Source of the DNA: Sequoia sempervirens
Lineage: Eukaryota; Streptophyta; Pinopsida; Cupressales; Cupressaceae
NCBI GenBank assembly: GCA_007258455.2
Contig: VDFB02252616.1
Span: 124,231,760-124,295,759, forward strand
DNA length: 64,000 bases
Reading direction: 5' to 3'
Part shown: piece by piece, positions 35,370-48,295 of the stretch
Numbering within the stretch: position 1 is the stretch's first letter
How the letters are laid out: the number at the start of each line of letters is the position of its first letter
Position numbers and translations under genes: made by a program
Notes under the pieces: generated by a model
The model's database searches: none
Told to the model about the DNA's origin: nothing
The model's input: the letters and a program-made list of their open reading frames with translations, nothing else

Positions 35370-36976
35370 ATGGTTGAGACTAGGCTACAAAGAAAGAAAA
35401 TACAAATGGACCCCTTTGGACAAGGAAACAACTCTTACAACTTTCCTAATGACGTGAAATTAAACACAAACATGGGGACATCTTTCATCAACCCTTTCAA
35501 TGACATGAACATTGCATCCTCATCACACAATCCCTTTCAACAATTTATATGTAGAGATGAAAACAAACAAGTTTTCATGGAAGATGTAGAAGCTACTACC
35601 CAAAACCCTGAAGTGGCTTCCTTTGTAGAAGAAATTTACTCTTACAAGATTCATAGTGATATTTAGCCATTCTTCTACAACAAGGGGCTAAATTTCCATG
35701 AGGATTTGAAATTAATACCTTGAGAGTAACATCTCCAAACCATACTACACAAACTAGGCAACCCCATACAATGCCACAACATAATGCAAACAATACCTCC
35801 ATTGGTGCCACAACACAAAGTGCCACAAACACTATCAATTATACTTCCATTGGAACCACCACTCAAAACATGTCCAACCCAATCAACACAACATCTATTG
35901 TGGGAACATCAACCATAGCACAAGCTATATCACAATCAATCCCACAAATATCAACAACTCCTTCATAAACTGTTGGGGCTACATTTGGGTCCTCATCCAA
36001 TACAATGGGGTCAAATTCATCAAACCTTTTATTTGGATCTTCATCTAGTGCTATGGGAACAACATCATCAAATCTTTTACTTGGGTCTTCAACTAATGCT
36101 ATGGGAACAAATCATCAAACCCCTTTGGGAGGAACAAAAGATGAATCACCATTCAAGGACCTCAACCCAATGTTAATACCTCGTCATAAATCAATACCAA
36201 CACTAATGTTCCCCAAAGGAAAAATACACACATCCCACATGGCCACATTTACCAATTTGGACAAGGACACCAAGTGGCATAGCACATGACTCCATTTGGT
36301 CATCAAAACATCCAAGGGCAGAAAATTTTGCAAATACAAACTAACACTACTAGAACACACATTCCCACATATGTGTCCCATATCCATACACAACAACACA
36401 TTCCCACACAAAACACTCAATACCAACAAATTCCAAATGTGCCATACGTTCCACAATAATATATTCCAAATCAAAACATACCATCACAGCAAATGGGAAC
36501 TCATGGGATACCCATTACTAGCATGTGAGACACCACAAACAATCCCATGGTAGACACACTCACGGCTCAACTCGATGCCCTGCAAAAACAAGTGGAGAAC
36601 ATGCAATTGTCCAACAAAAAGACCTACACATCCTATGAATTATGTTCATACCCATTTGACACGAGCTTACACATGCCATCATTCCCTCCAAGATATGTGG
36701 TACCCAACTTCTCCAAATACAATGGAAATACGAATCCCCTTGAGCATATAAGAGAATTTATGACCAATTGTGTGGATGTTGCATATGAACATACCTATTT
36801 TATGAGACTCTTCCCTAAAAATCTCGTGGGTCTTCCACTTGATTGGCTCCCTCTCTTTCCCAAAGGGATAAAGTCATGAGATGAACTTGCAAATAAGTTT
36901 GTAGAAAATTATGCCTATAACATCACCATGAAAACAATGCATGCTCTCAAGTTTCAAACTTTTTGCAAGGCAGAAT
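35370..36976 (+). pseudogene. gag: Retrotransposon gag, degenerate (copy D)
   Basis: ATG at 35370 gives MVETRLQRKKIQMDPFGQG. The N-terminal part has NPF/DPF motifs and is broken by TAG at 35665. An S/T/N-rich FG-type repeat segment follows (35975-36145: ATFGSSSN, LLFGSSSSAMGTTSSN), then a Q/H/N-rich segment with frame changes. The gag core is at 36547-36976: LDALQKQVENMQLSNKKTY, LHMPSFPPRYVVP, EHTYFMRLFPKNLVG. It ends abruptly at 36976; no protease or RT follows. The longer upstream start at 35160 lies in leader sequence and is not conserved in copy E. Confidence 0.8.
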
Positions 36977-37440
36977 GACCAAAATGAATAACATGTAACA
37001 AATGTATACCCCATTTTTCCTCCTAAATGATAGTCCTAAATGATAGTCATAAATGCATGAAACGACCCTTTAGAGACTCGGGTACACAAAGGGACCTCAA
37101 ACTCGAAAAATATGAGGGAGCTCAAATTTTCTAGCCGGAATAAGGCTCGAACAATCTGAGGGACCTCAAATTTACTGAACTTGGCTCATACTTAGCCAAA
37201 TTTTCCCTTTAAGTTGGAATTTTGGATTCTAGGGTCATCTTTCAAAGAGAAAGTATGCCATCATAATGCTGCAGTAAGACAACTTAAGTGCAGATAAGAC
37301 CTTAAGTATTTGGGTGAAACAAGCCAAGCCCGAGAGACCTATCCCTTAAGGGGAAAAGGTCAGGACCCTAAGGAAAACAAGCCAACCAAACAAGAAAAAG
37401 AGGTTCCTCGCATTCGATGGGGCGTGTGTGTGAAAATTAC
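36977..37440. other. Junction segment between two convergent gag copies
   Basis: Unrelated to gag. It contains a direct repeat CCTAAATGATAGT (37020-37045) and several GGGACCTCAAA/GAGCTCAAA words. No gene seen. Confidence 0.5.
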
Positions 37441-39648
37441 ACAACACCACCATGATGGCTTGAATTTTCTGGGGTCATATGGCTTAGGGTCCAGAAATGT
37501 GATGACACCATTTTGGAGAAGCTTCTTAAGGACCTCTTCAATTTGTTCACCCAAGGGATTATATGTACGTCTCTTCAAAAATTGATTGGTTTAACATGGT
37601 TTCCCTTGAGTTTAATTGTTTTGATTATTTTGGATGGTATTTGTAGTAGGTGTTAGTGTGGTCGAGGGTGCATTTTATGGTTGAGCTCCTTTGAGAGTGA
37701 GTACAAGACCTGTTACATTTACCGCCTTAGCGTCAACAATGCCATCATTTTTGATGTATTTATTCTTGACCCGATATTTGTTTTTGTCAGCAGGCAGGTT
37801 TGTGCTCGTGTTCTTGTTGCCATATTTGAGTTCTCCTTTAGCAATAAGGGCCTTTTCGAGTTGGACTCCCTTTTGGACTAGGTTTATGAAAGTGGTGCAA
37901 CAATGAACTTGTAAATTATATTTCAATGGGCCTAGAAGGTTTTGGACAAACATATCAACCTTTCCTTTTTTTGGTATCTCAACATGACAATGACTTGCTA
38001 AACTTCTCCATCTTTGAAAGAATGGGATAAAAGTCTCACCAGTTTCCTCTTGAGTAAGCATGCATAAATTGGTAATTGTGACATCGGTGTCAATGTTACA
38101 GGCGTAATTTTGCACAAATTTGTTGGCAAGTTCCTCCCATGATTTTATTCCTTTAGACAAGGTGGAAAACCATTCAAGTGCAGGACCTACAAGACTCCTA
38201 GGAAAGAGTCTGATCAAATAGGTATGCTCATAATCTACATCCACACAACTAGTTGTGAATTTTTTGAATGTGTTCAAGGGGATTTCTCTTGCCTTTATAT
38301 TTAGTAAAATTTGGTACCATGTATCCAGGAGGGAACTATGGCATGTGTAGACTTGTGTCAAAAGGATACAGACACAGGTCATATGATGTATGAGTCTTTT
38401 TGTGTTGCATTTGCATGTTCTCCATCTATTTTTGCAAGGTCACAATTTGAGCTATGAGTGCATCAATTATGGGGTTGTTCGTAGTGTCACACATGTTAGT
38501 GATAGGTATTACTTGAGTTCCCATTTGTTGTGAGGATGTGTTTGGATTTGAGATGTATTGTTGTGGAATGTGTGATGCATTTGATTTGTAACTTGTTGGT
38601 ATTGTGAATTTTGATTAGGAATGTGTTGTTGTGTATGTATGTGTGATGCATATGTAGGAATGTGCACTCCTGTAGTATTAGTTTGCATTTGTGGAATGTA
38701 TTGACCTTGAGTGTTTTGGTGTCCAAATGAGGTCATGTGTTTTGAAATCTAATTGCCTTGTCCCAATTGGTAATTTTGACCACGGGGAACATTAGTGTTT
38801 TCCCTCTGGGGAATATTAGTATTGGTATTGAGTTGTGATGAAGTGTTAACATTTGGTTGAGGCCCTAGAATGGTGATTCGCCGTTTATTTCTTCCAAAGG
38901 GGTTCAATGGACTTGTTCACATGGCATTAGTAGAAGATCCAAAAAGGCTTGATGATGTTGTTCCTGTGGTGCTAGATGGAGCTCCAAACAAAATATTTGA
39001 TGAATTTGTTCCCATAGTGCTAGTTGAAGTTCCAAAGGTGGCCCCAATTGATTATGATGAAGTTGTTGACATTAGAGGCATTGATTGAGATGTGGCTTGC
39101 GATGTGGTTGATGCTCCTCCAATGGATGTCGTGTTGACCATGTTGGATTTATTTTGAGTGGACATGGAATTGATGGTGTTTGTTGCCATTTGTGTGGTAG
39201 TACCAATGAAAGTAGTGTTTGTGTTGTGTTGGGGTTGACTGGTGTTGGAGGTATTTTTTGCATTATTGTTTGCATCATGATTAGGAAAGGCTACTCTTAA
39301 GGTATTAATGTCAAAACCACATGGTAATTTGGCCCCTTGGTCTAAAACCATTGCTATATATGTATCTAAATCTTGCAAGACAAGTTCTTCCACAAAAGAG
39401 GCTATGTCGGGGTTTTGTGCAGAACCTTCTAAGACTTCCATGAATAAATGTTTGTGTTGGTCTCTACGTATGAATGGTTCAAAGGGGTTGCGTGAAGAAG
39501 ATGGTATGTTCATGTCACTAAAAGGATTGATGAAAGGTTCCCCTATATCTATGTTTTGGTTCATGTCATTGGAGAAATTATAGGTGTGAGCATCTTTTCC
39601 AAAAGGGTCCATTTTTCTTCTTTTTCTTTGGAGCCTAGTTTCAACCAT
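37441..39648 (-). pseudogene. gag: Retrotransposon gag, degenerate (copy E, minus strand)
   Basis: Minus-strand start at 39648: MVETRLQRKRRKMDPFGKD, then 198 open codons to 39052 including AKLPCGFDINTLRV. The FG-type repeat segment lies at 38880-39046 (ATFGTSTSTMG, LFGAPSSTTGTTSSSLFGSS, PFGRNKRR), in another frame. A Q/H/N-rich part follows (38496-38736). The gag core is open at 38382-37675: CVDVDYEHTYLIRLFPRSLVG, FIPFFQRWRSLASHCHVEIP. Its tail has YNPLGEQIEEVLKKLLQNG and FKPSWW (37450-37578), where homology stops and the junction segment begins. No polymerase. It has the longest open frames of the three related gags. Confidence 0.82.
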
Positions 39649-40289
39649 ATAAGGTTTTTTCTCAAATTAGGAAGATGAGAATGACAACTAATTCTATGAA
39701 TGTGAATGATATGACACTATTTTTTTTGGATTTTTGGGAATAAGGAATGCAAGATGAGGACTAAAATGACAAAAATATGCAAAGGTCTAAGCAAGTTTGA
39801 TGGAATTTAGAAAAGGTTTACTCAACCACTCAAAGCTTGGTCTATGTCTCAATTTGGATCATCAAAGGACTTTTTGGTATGACTAAATGACAAGATGAAA
39901 AAGTGAGGTTTCCTAACTAGACTATTGAGTTGGAAAGGTCTCACAAAAGGACAATGACTAAAGGAAATGATCTTGACTAAGTTCAATGATAACCTACTTT
40001 TGAAGGAAAATATTTTGCAAGGTATGGTAATTTTTTCCTATTCCAAAGTATGCAATAAGATGAGAGTGTAAAAACTAATTGGAAATGATGATGATGATGA
40101 TGGACTCTAAGGATGCAACTAAAAATTTACAAAGATGGACCTATGGGAACAATGCAAGCTAAAAGATGCAAAGGATGAAGGACATGGGCAATTCCTTGTC
40201 TGGTTTTTAATAGAGGCCACTAGAAAAAGATGTTTGACAATAGATTGAAAATTTTTTATCTTGGGTTTTGGACTATAACAATGTTTTTG

Positions 40290-40570
40290 TAAATGCCAAA
40301 CAATTGCGTCATTTCAGGTCATAGATGCATTGCAGGATGTCAAATGCGTCTCAAGATAACCGAATGTGTCATTATAGATCATAGATGCGTCACAATAAAG
40401 CAATTGTGCCTATCTAGAAAGCAAATGTAGTTCAGACTAGGCAAATGCATTGTAGAAGGTAGCAAATGTCTTTTAGCAGAACAATTGAGGCACAAAAAAT
40501 TTCAAATGCAGTTCAGAAGGGTGAATGCATTGCATAGGATAACAAATGCATTGCAGGCTGAATGAGGGTC
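40290..40570 (-). repeat. Periodic TGCAT motif block, distal (element E)
   Basis: About eleven copies of words such as CAAATGCATTGCA and ATAGATGCGTCACA (plus-strand reading), 20-30 bases apart. Confidence 0.7.
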
Positions 40571-41769
40571 TAGTTTATTTGCAATCTTGGCAAAATTTCA
40601 GATTTGTTTGAGTTTGAATGAGTGTTTTTAGGTTTGTGAAAGGTGTTTATTTTTTCAATGTCTCATAAAACACTTGCAAACAAAATGTTTTGTCTTTGAA
40701 TGAAAACATGCATAATGAAGACAAGTACAATCCTAGGTTAGGCAAGGACAATATTCATTGGATTCCATGTGGGTTTCCCTAATTGCACTTATTATCAATA
40801 GGTGATCTAGAAGCTTGGCCAAACAGGCTCCCCCTTACATTGCACTCACTTCTCAAGTCAACCAAGATTCAAGCCCCCATAACTCTCCCATGGCAAGCTT
40901 TTCACCTCTACTAAGAACTGTGAGAATGTGGATGCCTTGGCAATGACTGTTGTTGCACCAATAAATAGATGGGTTTTTGGAAACTACACAAAAGGGTTCT
41001 AGTGAATACTTGGGTACATGGTTCCCTGCAAGCATCCAACAAGCCACATAAGGCTTTAATCACTCTACTAGGAGCTCTTATACCTTTTAAGAAGAGGTAG
41101 GTACCCATTTTCAAGTGACACCATACAACAAGGGAAAAAACAAGTGTGAGGACTTGAAAATTTAGTCTTATCCTTTTGTATATCAGCCTAAGTGAAAAAC
41201 CATTTGGAGTCATTCCCTCTTTCGAGGTAGGCCCCTCTAAGGTTAATAACAAAAGTGAAATTGAAAGCCTTGTTTTTGTTCACCCAACATCACACTAAGG
41301 TGCAAGGGGATTGTATACACAAGACCTTCAACTCACACTCACAAGTTTGTTCTTTTTAATTAACCAAAATAAAATGTGAGGAAAACACCTAAAACACTTT
41401 GTTCCTTTTAAACTTTTAACTTGATGTGAGAAATAAAAAGTTCATTTTAAGCCCCATGACATGAAAATGCATGTAAATTTTAACCATATAAGTTTCAATG
41501 CAAAATCGTGTTCATTTTAAACCCATGAGTGTGCATGCATGTTCATTTTAACCTTATGAGATGTGAATGCAAGATTGTTTGTTGTTGTTTGCTTTAAGGA
41601 ATTGAAAAAGAACTAGAGAATCAACAAATATCAAGGTTAGACTCCTCACCACATGTTGTAAATAGAATATTAGTAACCCAATAAACCTCTAAGCTACTAA
41701 TAGAAAAGGAGATTTAAATTTTTTTGTGAAAACCCAAAAGTAAATATTTACTAGGAAAATGCAACCATT

Positions 41770-42030
41770 CTGGAAGTCAAATGCGTTGCAGCCAGAAAGT
41801 TGGAAATTACCAGGTAGATGCGTCATTCTGCACAACAAATGCATCTCAAGGCCGAAAGCTGGAATCTATAAACAGATGTGTTGAACTGCAAGTAAAATGT
41901 GTCGTAGCAGAGCAAATACGTCATTCTGCAAGGCAGATGCATCGCAACAGAGCGAATGCATTGTTCTGCAAGGCGAATGCATCACAGTACTTCAAATGCT
42001 ACTTAAAAAATACAAATGCATCACTCTGTA
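41770..42030 (-). repeat. Periodic TGCAT motif block, proximal (element E)
   Basis: About eleven copies of words such as GCAAGGCAGATGCATCGCA (plus-strand reading), the most regular of the five blocks, starting about 60 bases inside the PBS. Confidence 0.75.
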
Positions 42031-42086
42031 CTTGTACCTGCAAAACACAAAAATGTCATACAAAAATTTGTAAAAAGTGCAATTTT

Positions 42087-42102
42087 GGCATCGAGTTCAC
42101 CA
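42087..42102 (-). other. Primer-binding site of element E
   Basis: The minus strand reads TGGTGAACTCGATGCC one base after the LTR end. It differs from the PBS of element B, so the D/E family primes from a different tRNA. I do not assign the tRNA. Confidence 0.6.
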
Positions 42103-42103
42103 A

Positions 42104-43269
42104 TGTAGCTTAGCGAAAAACTTAGGTTAGCATACTAAAGCATAAATAAGATAACCCAAAGCAAACAATGAAGCACAACTTGGAGTAAAAACATGAAAAT
42201 AAAGGAAAGATCTCAGATCATGTGTCTTCAACCTCCATGATTAACCTCCATTGCACCTTCTCTATTTTTTGCAGTATTATGTTTTCCCTCAGATTTGTGA
42301 TGAGCAACCTATGATGATGCCAATTTCCTAAGCAAATGTTGAAGGATTCTACTCAAAATGATCTCATAATGCAACTAAGCAACTATGAAGCAAGCCTAAA
42401 GTATGCATAAAAGAGCCTAAGATGGCAAGATGGAAATGCGAAGAGGTTGAGAGATGCCTAAGATGTAGATATGAAGTGTGTCAAATGAGGCCAAAATTAC
42501 CATTTTATAGAAAAGTTAATTTTGGATGAATGTACAAGATTGAAGATTGACAAATTCCCTAAGATCAATGGTTGAGATTGAATGTGACAACCCACAATTA
42601 AGGTTAGGGAAAATTAGGGTAAATTTGAAATGAATGGTTAAGATTTTATTTTAGAAAATCAAATCAAGGGACAAGATTGCATGGGACAAGGAGATAAGAA
42701 TGACACAAAAAAAGAAAGAGCAGAAAAATCAAATAATATTAGAAATTATTTGATTTATGGAGGAAAGTTGTCATTTTGAATTAAAAATTAATTTAATTCA
42801 AAAAGGTGGGGGTCATGTGGCAATAAATAATTAATTTGAATTATTTACTTGGAAAAGGAAAATTAGAAAGTAGGACAATTTTAAATATTTTTATTTGAAA
42901 TTAGGAGAATGCCAAGGTGGACAATAATTAAATAAATTAAAGAATTTATTTAATTATAAGAATATATTTAGAAATTAATGACGTATTTAAATAAATAAAT
43001 AAAATTCATTCATTTAAATAATCAGGAGGAAATAATGGACAAAAGATAATTAAATAAATTTAAGAAGTTATTTAATCATAGAGACATTAGAGAATTAGTG
43101 ACGTATTTAAATCAAGAGGAATAAAGACATGAATTAATTAAATAATTACGAATTATTTAATTAATAGTTGAATTTGGACCATAGGACATAATTAAATATT
43201 TTAATTATGATAGGAAGAAATATGGAGAAAATAAAACTTGCAGGGCTAGGTTATTTTTATGTGTTTACA
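42104..43269 (-). repeat. Complete LTR of element E (1166 bp)
   Basis: On the minus strand from TGTAAACACATAAAAATAACC (43269) to CGCTAAGCTACA (42104), bounded by matching TGTA...TACA ends. TATA region CTTTTCTATAAAATGG near 42498-42515. The first 780 bases match 13944-14788 in reverse. Flanking bases at 43270-43274 are ATTTG. Confidence 0.8.
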
Positions 43270-44239
43270 ATTTGAAGTTATGAGTAAGAAAGTGTTGCCA
43301 ACAGTTGTGACCCCTCTCTTGAGATGATAGATGTGACAAGATCATAAGCAAGAGGAGTCTTTGTTGCTACAATTGTCCAAGATGTGAGAGTATTTTAATA
43401 GAGTTTCCTTAAGAGGAAGAAAGAGAGATCCAAGTCCAAAAACTTCAACCACCTTTTGAAAATGAGGAAGAGTAGCTAGTTTTATCCTTAAATTGGGCAA
43501 GAATAGTTGTTACAATTGTATTTGGGTGTTGTGACACACATCACAAATAAACTATACAAGATATTCCCATTTAACTCTTATATTTTATTAGGATGTTTGT
43601 GAACCGCTTAGATATCTACATGTCACGTCATTTGTCCAAATTATTTTGAAATCCAAACCACAGGCTACTAGCGCTACATCATCTCCTTCCATGAGATTAG
43701 AATTGTAAACTCCCTTTCATGAATTTTGTCATAAAGGCATTAGGTGCAATGTGTAAGTGTGAAATTGGCATAAGGTGCAATTTTTGACACTACACTCTAT
43801 TCATGTAGTTTTGTAGCCAATACATATTATTGAGAAAATAACTTAATATGTTACACAATCAGTTAGGACACACAAAGAAAAAATATGTTGAGCATGATGT
43901 ACCTTCTTCAAGCATTTCAACAAAGAAAGCATGTAAAACCAAAATATCCTTGAAGAAAGATGTTGAGTCACATAGGCAAAATGCTATGTCTAAACTTGTG
44001 ATCCAAAAATACCACCAACTAGAGTCACAAAAGCATATTTAACTAAATTGTGAGGATTTGAGAATCTCAAAAAAGGGAGAAAATATGGTTTTGGTTAAAA
44101 ATATTATGCTCCACAATATTCTAACCCCATAAAATTTGTATCAGGGGGTCATATGAATAAATTTTATGTTGAGTCTACATTTGTTGATGATTATTGTGAA
44201 ATTCAAAAATCTAAGAAAACAAAAGCAACATGTACTAAG
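43270..44239. other. No gene recognised
   Basis: AT-rich sequence. A 64-codon frame at 43848-44042 is lysine- and serine-rich without a known domain. GCATTAGGTGCAATGTGTAA near 43740 is an inverted version of the TTGCACCTAATGTG words at 44900-45100. Confidence 0.4.
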
Positions 44240-44677
44240 TCCAATAATATCCAAATTTGTTCCCATTATGGACATCAAGGTCATCTTTCTATTGCATTCT
44301 TTGGTATACATCCTTGTTAGAGAACTTCATGTCATCAACATACTCATGATTCCTTTTGTTATTTTCAAAAGAAAGCACAAAAACCTATGTTATGTGTTGT
44401 GAATTATTTGTTTGAACTAATGTTAGGGAAGACATTAGATGCTTCTTTAGATATTGCAAATGTGACATCTTTGACAAAATTTGATCCAAATGCTCCAAAT
44501 AAGGTTATGTTGAGTGTTGTTGAAGCTACTTTTGGTAATGACAATGATGTTGGTAATGCCATTGGTGATGACAATGTTGTTGGTGGTGATAAGAATGATT
44601 TTGCTAAGAAAAGTGATTCTATTGAGTATGTTGGATATGGAATTTATGATGATTATGATGATGTTGATCCTTACTAA
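44240..44677 (+). pseudogene. Unidentified coding relic with C/H-rich stretch
   Basis: One frame gives ICSHYGHQGHLSIAFFGIHP (about 44250-44310), a cysteine/histidine arrangement like a damaged zinc knuckle, then a CHQHTHDSFCYFQKK stretch. It continues into an open segment of 96 codons (44387-44677) ending in a Gly/Asp-rich tail (GNAIGDDNVVGGDKND). A damaged gag knuckle of the Ty1/copia relic to its right is possible; family not recognised. Confidence 0.3.
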
Positions 44678-44844
44678 TGTATTCCAATTATTTTAGGCTA
44701 TAAAGATTCAAATATTACCTCTTATTCGGTATAGTATATATGCTCTCTACTATTACTCCATTAGGTAGATAAGTTGAAATTTTCCTTTCTCATATACCAA
44801 AGGGGGGAATCTTGTGTATATGTTAGATTCAAATGGAGAATTTA

Positions 44845-45125
44845 CATATCGTTGACACCATGTAATTGGTGTGGTAATTACACTTCAATATTATATTGCA
44901 CCCGATGTGTGCTACTTCAAATATTATTTTCAGTGATTATAGAATTTATAGATTGTTGACACCATGTGATTGGTGTGGTAATTACACTTCAATATTATGT
45001 TGCACCTAATGTGTTCTATTTAGGATATTTTTAGTGATTGCACCCAATGTGTACTATTTCAAATATTAGTTTTAGTGATTGCACCTAATGTGTGCTATTT
45101 CATATATTATTTTTAGTGATAGTAC
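44845..45125 (+). repeat. Tandem duplication with CACCATGTAATTGGTG palindrome
   Basis: A unit of about 100 bp starting GTTGACACCATGT and ending near TGTGCTACTTCAAATATT is repeated (44849-44920 and 44950-45020). Shorter copies of AGTGATTGCACCTAATGTG follow to 45110. Each long unit contains the short palindrome CACCATGTAATTGGTG or a near version. Confidence 0.7.
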
Positions 45126-45737
45126 ATAGTTTCAGTAGATTGATAGTCGGTGACTACTCACATTAGTCATTAAAGTTTGTTCATTTTTTAAAATTGCAAC
45201 ATGGACAAAACAAGTCACAATTTGAGACTCGTTAAAGTAATAGACTCACTATTTAAATTTGAGACCTGTCAAAGTAATAGGCTTGTTATCAAATTTTAGA
45301 CTTGTCAAAGCAACAAGATCATCATCAAATTTGAGATTTGTCAAGGAAACATCCCCAATATAAAATTTTCAACCCTATTGAGGTACATGCTTAGTTCAAA
45401 CAAACTTAAGACATGTTTCATAGTTACAGGATTTTTCATGAAGCAAGTCAAATCAACTAGAAATTCCCACCAAAGTGCTTGGCTGAGAGAAGTTTGAGAA
45501 GTTCAAAATACTATATATAGTTTCATGATAACCCATTTATATTAAGGGGGATGCTAACATGTTAATCATCAGGGGTAACACATTTGTAAATGTTGTAAAC
45601 TATTTTTTAGTTTAGATAGTTATATGATGATTAAACTATTATTCTACCTATAAAATAAAAATGTAAACATTCCTATGGAATACACAATTAATATATGCAA
45701 TAAAATATGTTTTCATTTTAACCCTCCTAGGCCTAAC
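45126..45737. other. No gene recognised
   Basis: Contains four imperfect repeats of a TTTGAGACTTGTCAAAG-like word between 45215 and 45340. No coding content seen. Confidence 0.45.
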
Positions 45738-46840
45738 GTGTTTATAGATTTGAGATGTAGTATTCACATTAAAGGCAATTTAGAAATATAGTCTAATCTA
45801 GACAAGCCAATAATTTTAGTTGTTACTTTGGGCAATGATAATAGAGTGTCAATTATGGGCAAAAGTAATGTCAATATTCTAACTAAGTGGAGAGAGAAAA
45901 ATATTATTTCAAATTTTTACATCATTCCCAATTTAAAAAATAATTTGATGTGCATTGGACAACTTACTTAGAAGGGGTAGAGAGTGTCATTAAACTATAA
46001 AAAATATGTAATTTTGGACCAATTTCTAAGAAATATCAACACCAGATTTGAGGGGTGAATTTTCTCAAGCAATCTCACCTTTATCCCAACAAATTACCAC
46101 TTAACCAATACCTCCTCAAGTACAAAGCTTTTTTAGAATTTTTACAAAATAATCCCAATCAAGCTTTTGGTGAAGGAATACCAAAAGAAAACTTTAAATT
46201 AGAAATTAAATATGAGAATTCATTTTGACATGCATGATTTGGAAAATTAAATTTTTGAGGTCTAAATTTGCTAAAAAAAAATGGTAAATGGTTTTCCATT
46301 GATAAAAAAAAAAGATAAAATAGTGAAGGGTGTATTTGGAAAGCAACAAAGAGGATAATTGTCAATTAGTAAGTTAGTTAAAGAGAAAGACATATGTTTT
46401 TTATTTTTTTCATTCATTAGGACTACACCAGATAAATATGAGCACATTTCCTAAAACATAAGCATGATGTCTTCAATACTTTTTACAAATTTAAAAGCTC
46501 TAATTGAGAAGTAAAGTGGGCACTTTATCGAAGTTTTGATAATATAAAAAGCTGTAAAATATATCTTTATTTTTTCTAAATGTTTGTAACCTGATCATGG
46601 AATACACAAGCAATTTACTACTAAGTACACATGATAGAAGAATGACTTAGTATAAAGAAAGAATAAAATACTTTGATAAATGGCTAGGAACATGTTGAGG
46701 TCCAAATATAGATGTCATGGTAGAGGTTATATAGCATGTTTAGTCTACATAATAGATAGATTCCCAAATAAGAGTGTTCATTATATGACTCAAGAAGAAG
46801 CATGAAGTGGAAGAAAGCATTGTGTTGCTTATATGATAGT
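45738..46840 (+). mobile_element. Ty1/copia retrotransposon relic (protease and integrase)
   Basis: 45738-46060 translates as a copia-type protease region: VFIDLRCSIHIKGNLEI, stop, SNLDKPIILVVTLGNDN, SIMGKSNVNILTKW, IIPNLKNNLMCIGQLT. The active-site DSG reads D-L-R. Further on (46420-46840) is the integrase: FNTFYKFKALIEK, SGHF, PDHGIHKQFTTKYT, MARNMLRSKYRCHGRGYIAC, RFPNKSVHYMTQEEA, stop, SGRKHCVAYM. Integrase after protease and before any RT is the Ty1/copia order. All parts carry stops and frame changes; no RT, RNase H or LTR was found. Confidence 0.75.
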
Positions 46841-48173
46841 TATTATAGAATAATTAACATCTAATTTTTTGAAGAATCATTTCAATGAGTGTTAACTTTT
46901 AAGACAATTTTACCTTTATCTTTAGATGCTTGCTTTTTTGCCAATCCTCTAACTATGGTTTGGATGATTGTTCTAATGGGTGATAAAATTTGTGAGCTAT
47001 GTTTGAATCTCTATCTTATATTATCCTTGAAAGTATTTTTGTTCTTGTATAAATATCTTTTAAAATATTTTTGAATAGATTGATTTCTATAGAAAATGAA
47101 ATGATTGAGCCCCTCTAATTTGAATATTGTTGTTGCTAGGTATTTGTAGTGCTTTGAAGAGATTATATGGCCAAGCTTTTGGATTAGGTTAGATACATAT
47201 AACATGACTATACATGTAGTAGTCGTGGATTATACTAAATGCCACAATCTTATTTTCGAGTCTTATCTATATTTATGTGCCCCCAATCTTGAAGCTATTT
47301 AGCCAATTTGATGAAATCTCAAAGCTCACAATAATTTTATCATATGAATTATTTTCTAATTGTTTGGATGTCTTAAATTATACATATATGTATTAATATT
47401 TATTTATGTTTGATGTGTGTAATAAATGTGATTTATGTACTAAATGGAAAGCTTTACATCTTTTCATTTTGTAAGCATTTTAATAACTAGTGGCTGAGAT
47501 CTCAAAAAGAATATTTTAATTGAACACATTATTTACAAGATAAAGGATCACTTATTACAAATCAATTTTAACACATGATAAGTATTAACATATATTGTTC
47601 ACAAAATATAAATTTTATTTGATTTAATATTTGATGCAACTTCTTAGCCTAGTATAGGAACATTCAATAGTCTTCTCAAAACACAATAGACAAAAAATAA
47701 AGAATATTTACAATATAATAGAATGTACCCAAAAAAAATATAGCAATAACTTATATTTATAGATCGAAAGGGTTTTGCATAAGTCAATTCATATTTGATG
47801 TATGTTGAATCCATTCTCTATCCCTACCATATAGATCAATGTTGGAAATATGATGCCATTTAATTGCAAATCCTAAACATTAATTATTTCATTTATCTCC
47901 TAGATTCTTGGAATGTGTTCAACAACACTAAGATTAGGATGAGATTAATATTTGATGAAATAGTCATGATTATTGACATTTGTAACTAATTATAAATGTA
48001 AGGAGCATGTGAGAGAATCCATAGTGAGTTCCTAAATAATAGGGGTACATGGGGCACCCACATAGTAAGGTGATGCTCACCTTGTGTTCAGTTAACTATA
48101 CAGAATAACAGTTAACACTTTTGAATACATGTAAAGAACCTAGGAGTTGGGGTTTGATGTTTGCATGCTTGAA
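46841..48173. other. No gene seen
   Basis: AT-rich sequence without recognised coding or repeat content. The frames at 46889-47074 and 47011-47205 have no domain. Confidence 0.5.
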
Positions 48174-48295
48174 GTTCAGTTCAGTTCAGTTCAGTTCAGA
48201 ATCAGTTTAGTTTAATTCAGTTTAGTTCAGATCAATTCAGTTCAATTTAGTTTAGTTCAATTCAGTTCAGTTATGGTTCAGTTGTCTTCAGTTAG
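48174..48295 (+). repeat. TTCAG pentanucleotide minisatellite
   Basis: Five perfect GTTCA units followed by about eighteen degenerate ones (TTTAG, TTCAA, ATTCAG) over 120 bp. Confidence 0.92.

Larger units (their letters stand above)
39649..42086 (-). other. Untranslated leader of element E
   Basis: Lies between PBS and gag on the minus strand. It contains two periodic TGCAT motif blocks (41770-42030 and 40290-40570) and the shared leader text (40690-41250). The short frames at 40853-41252 and 41781-42113 have no recognisable domain; the latter is made of the motif block. Confidence 0.65.

Noticed and set aside
43848..44042. Lysine-rich 64-codon frame as a gene
   Set aside because: No domain; adjacent frames are closed and it may be part of the copia relic.
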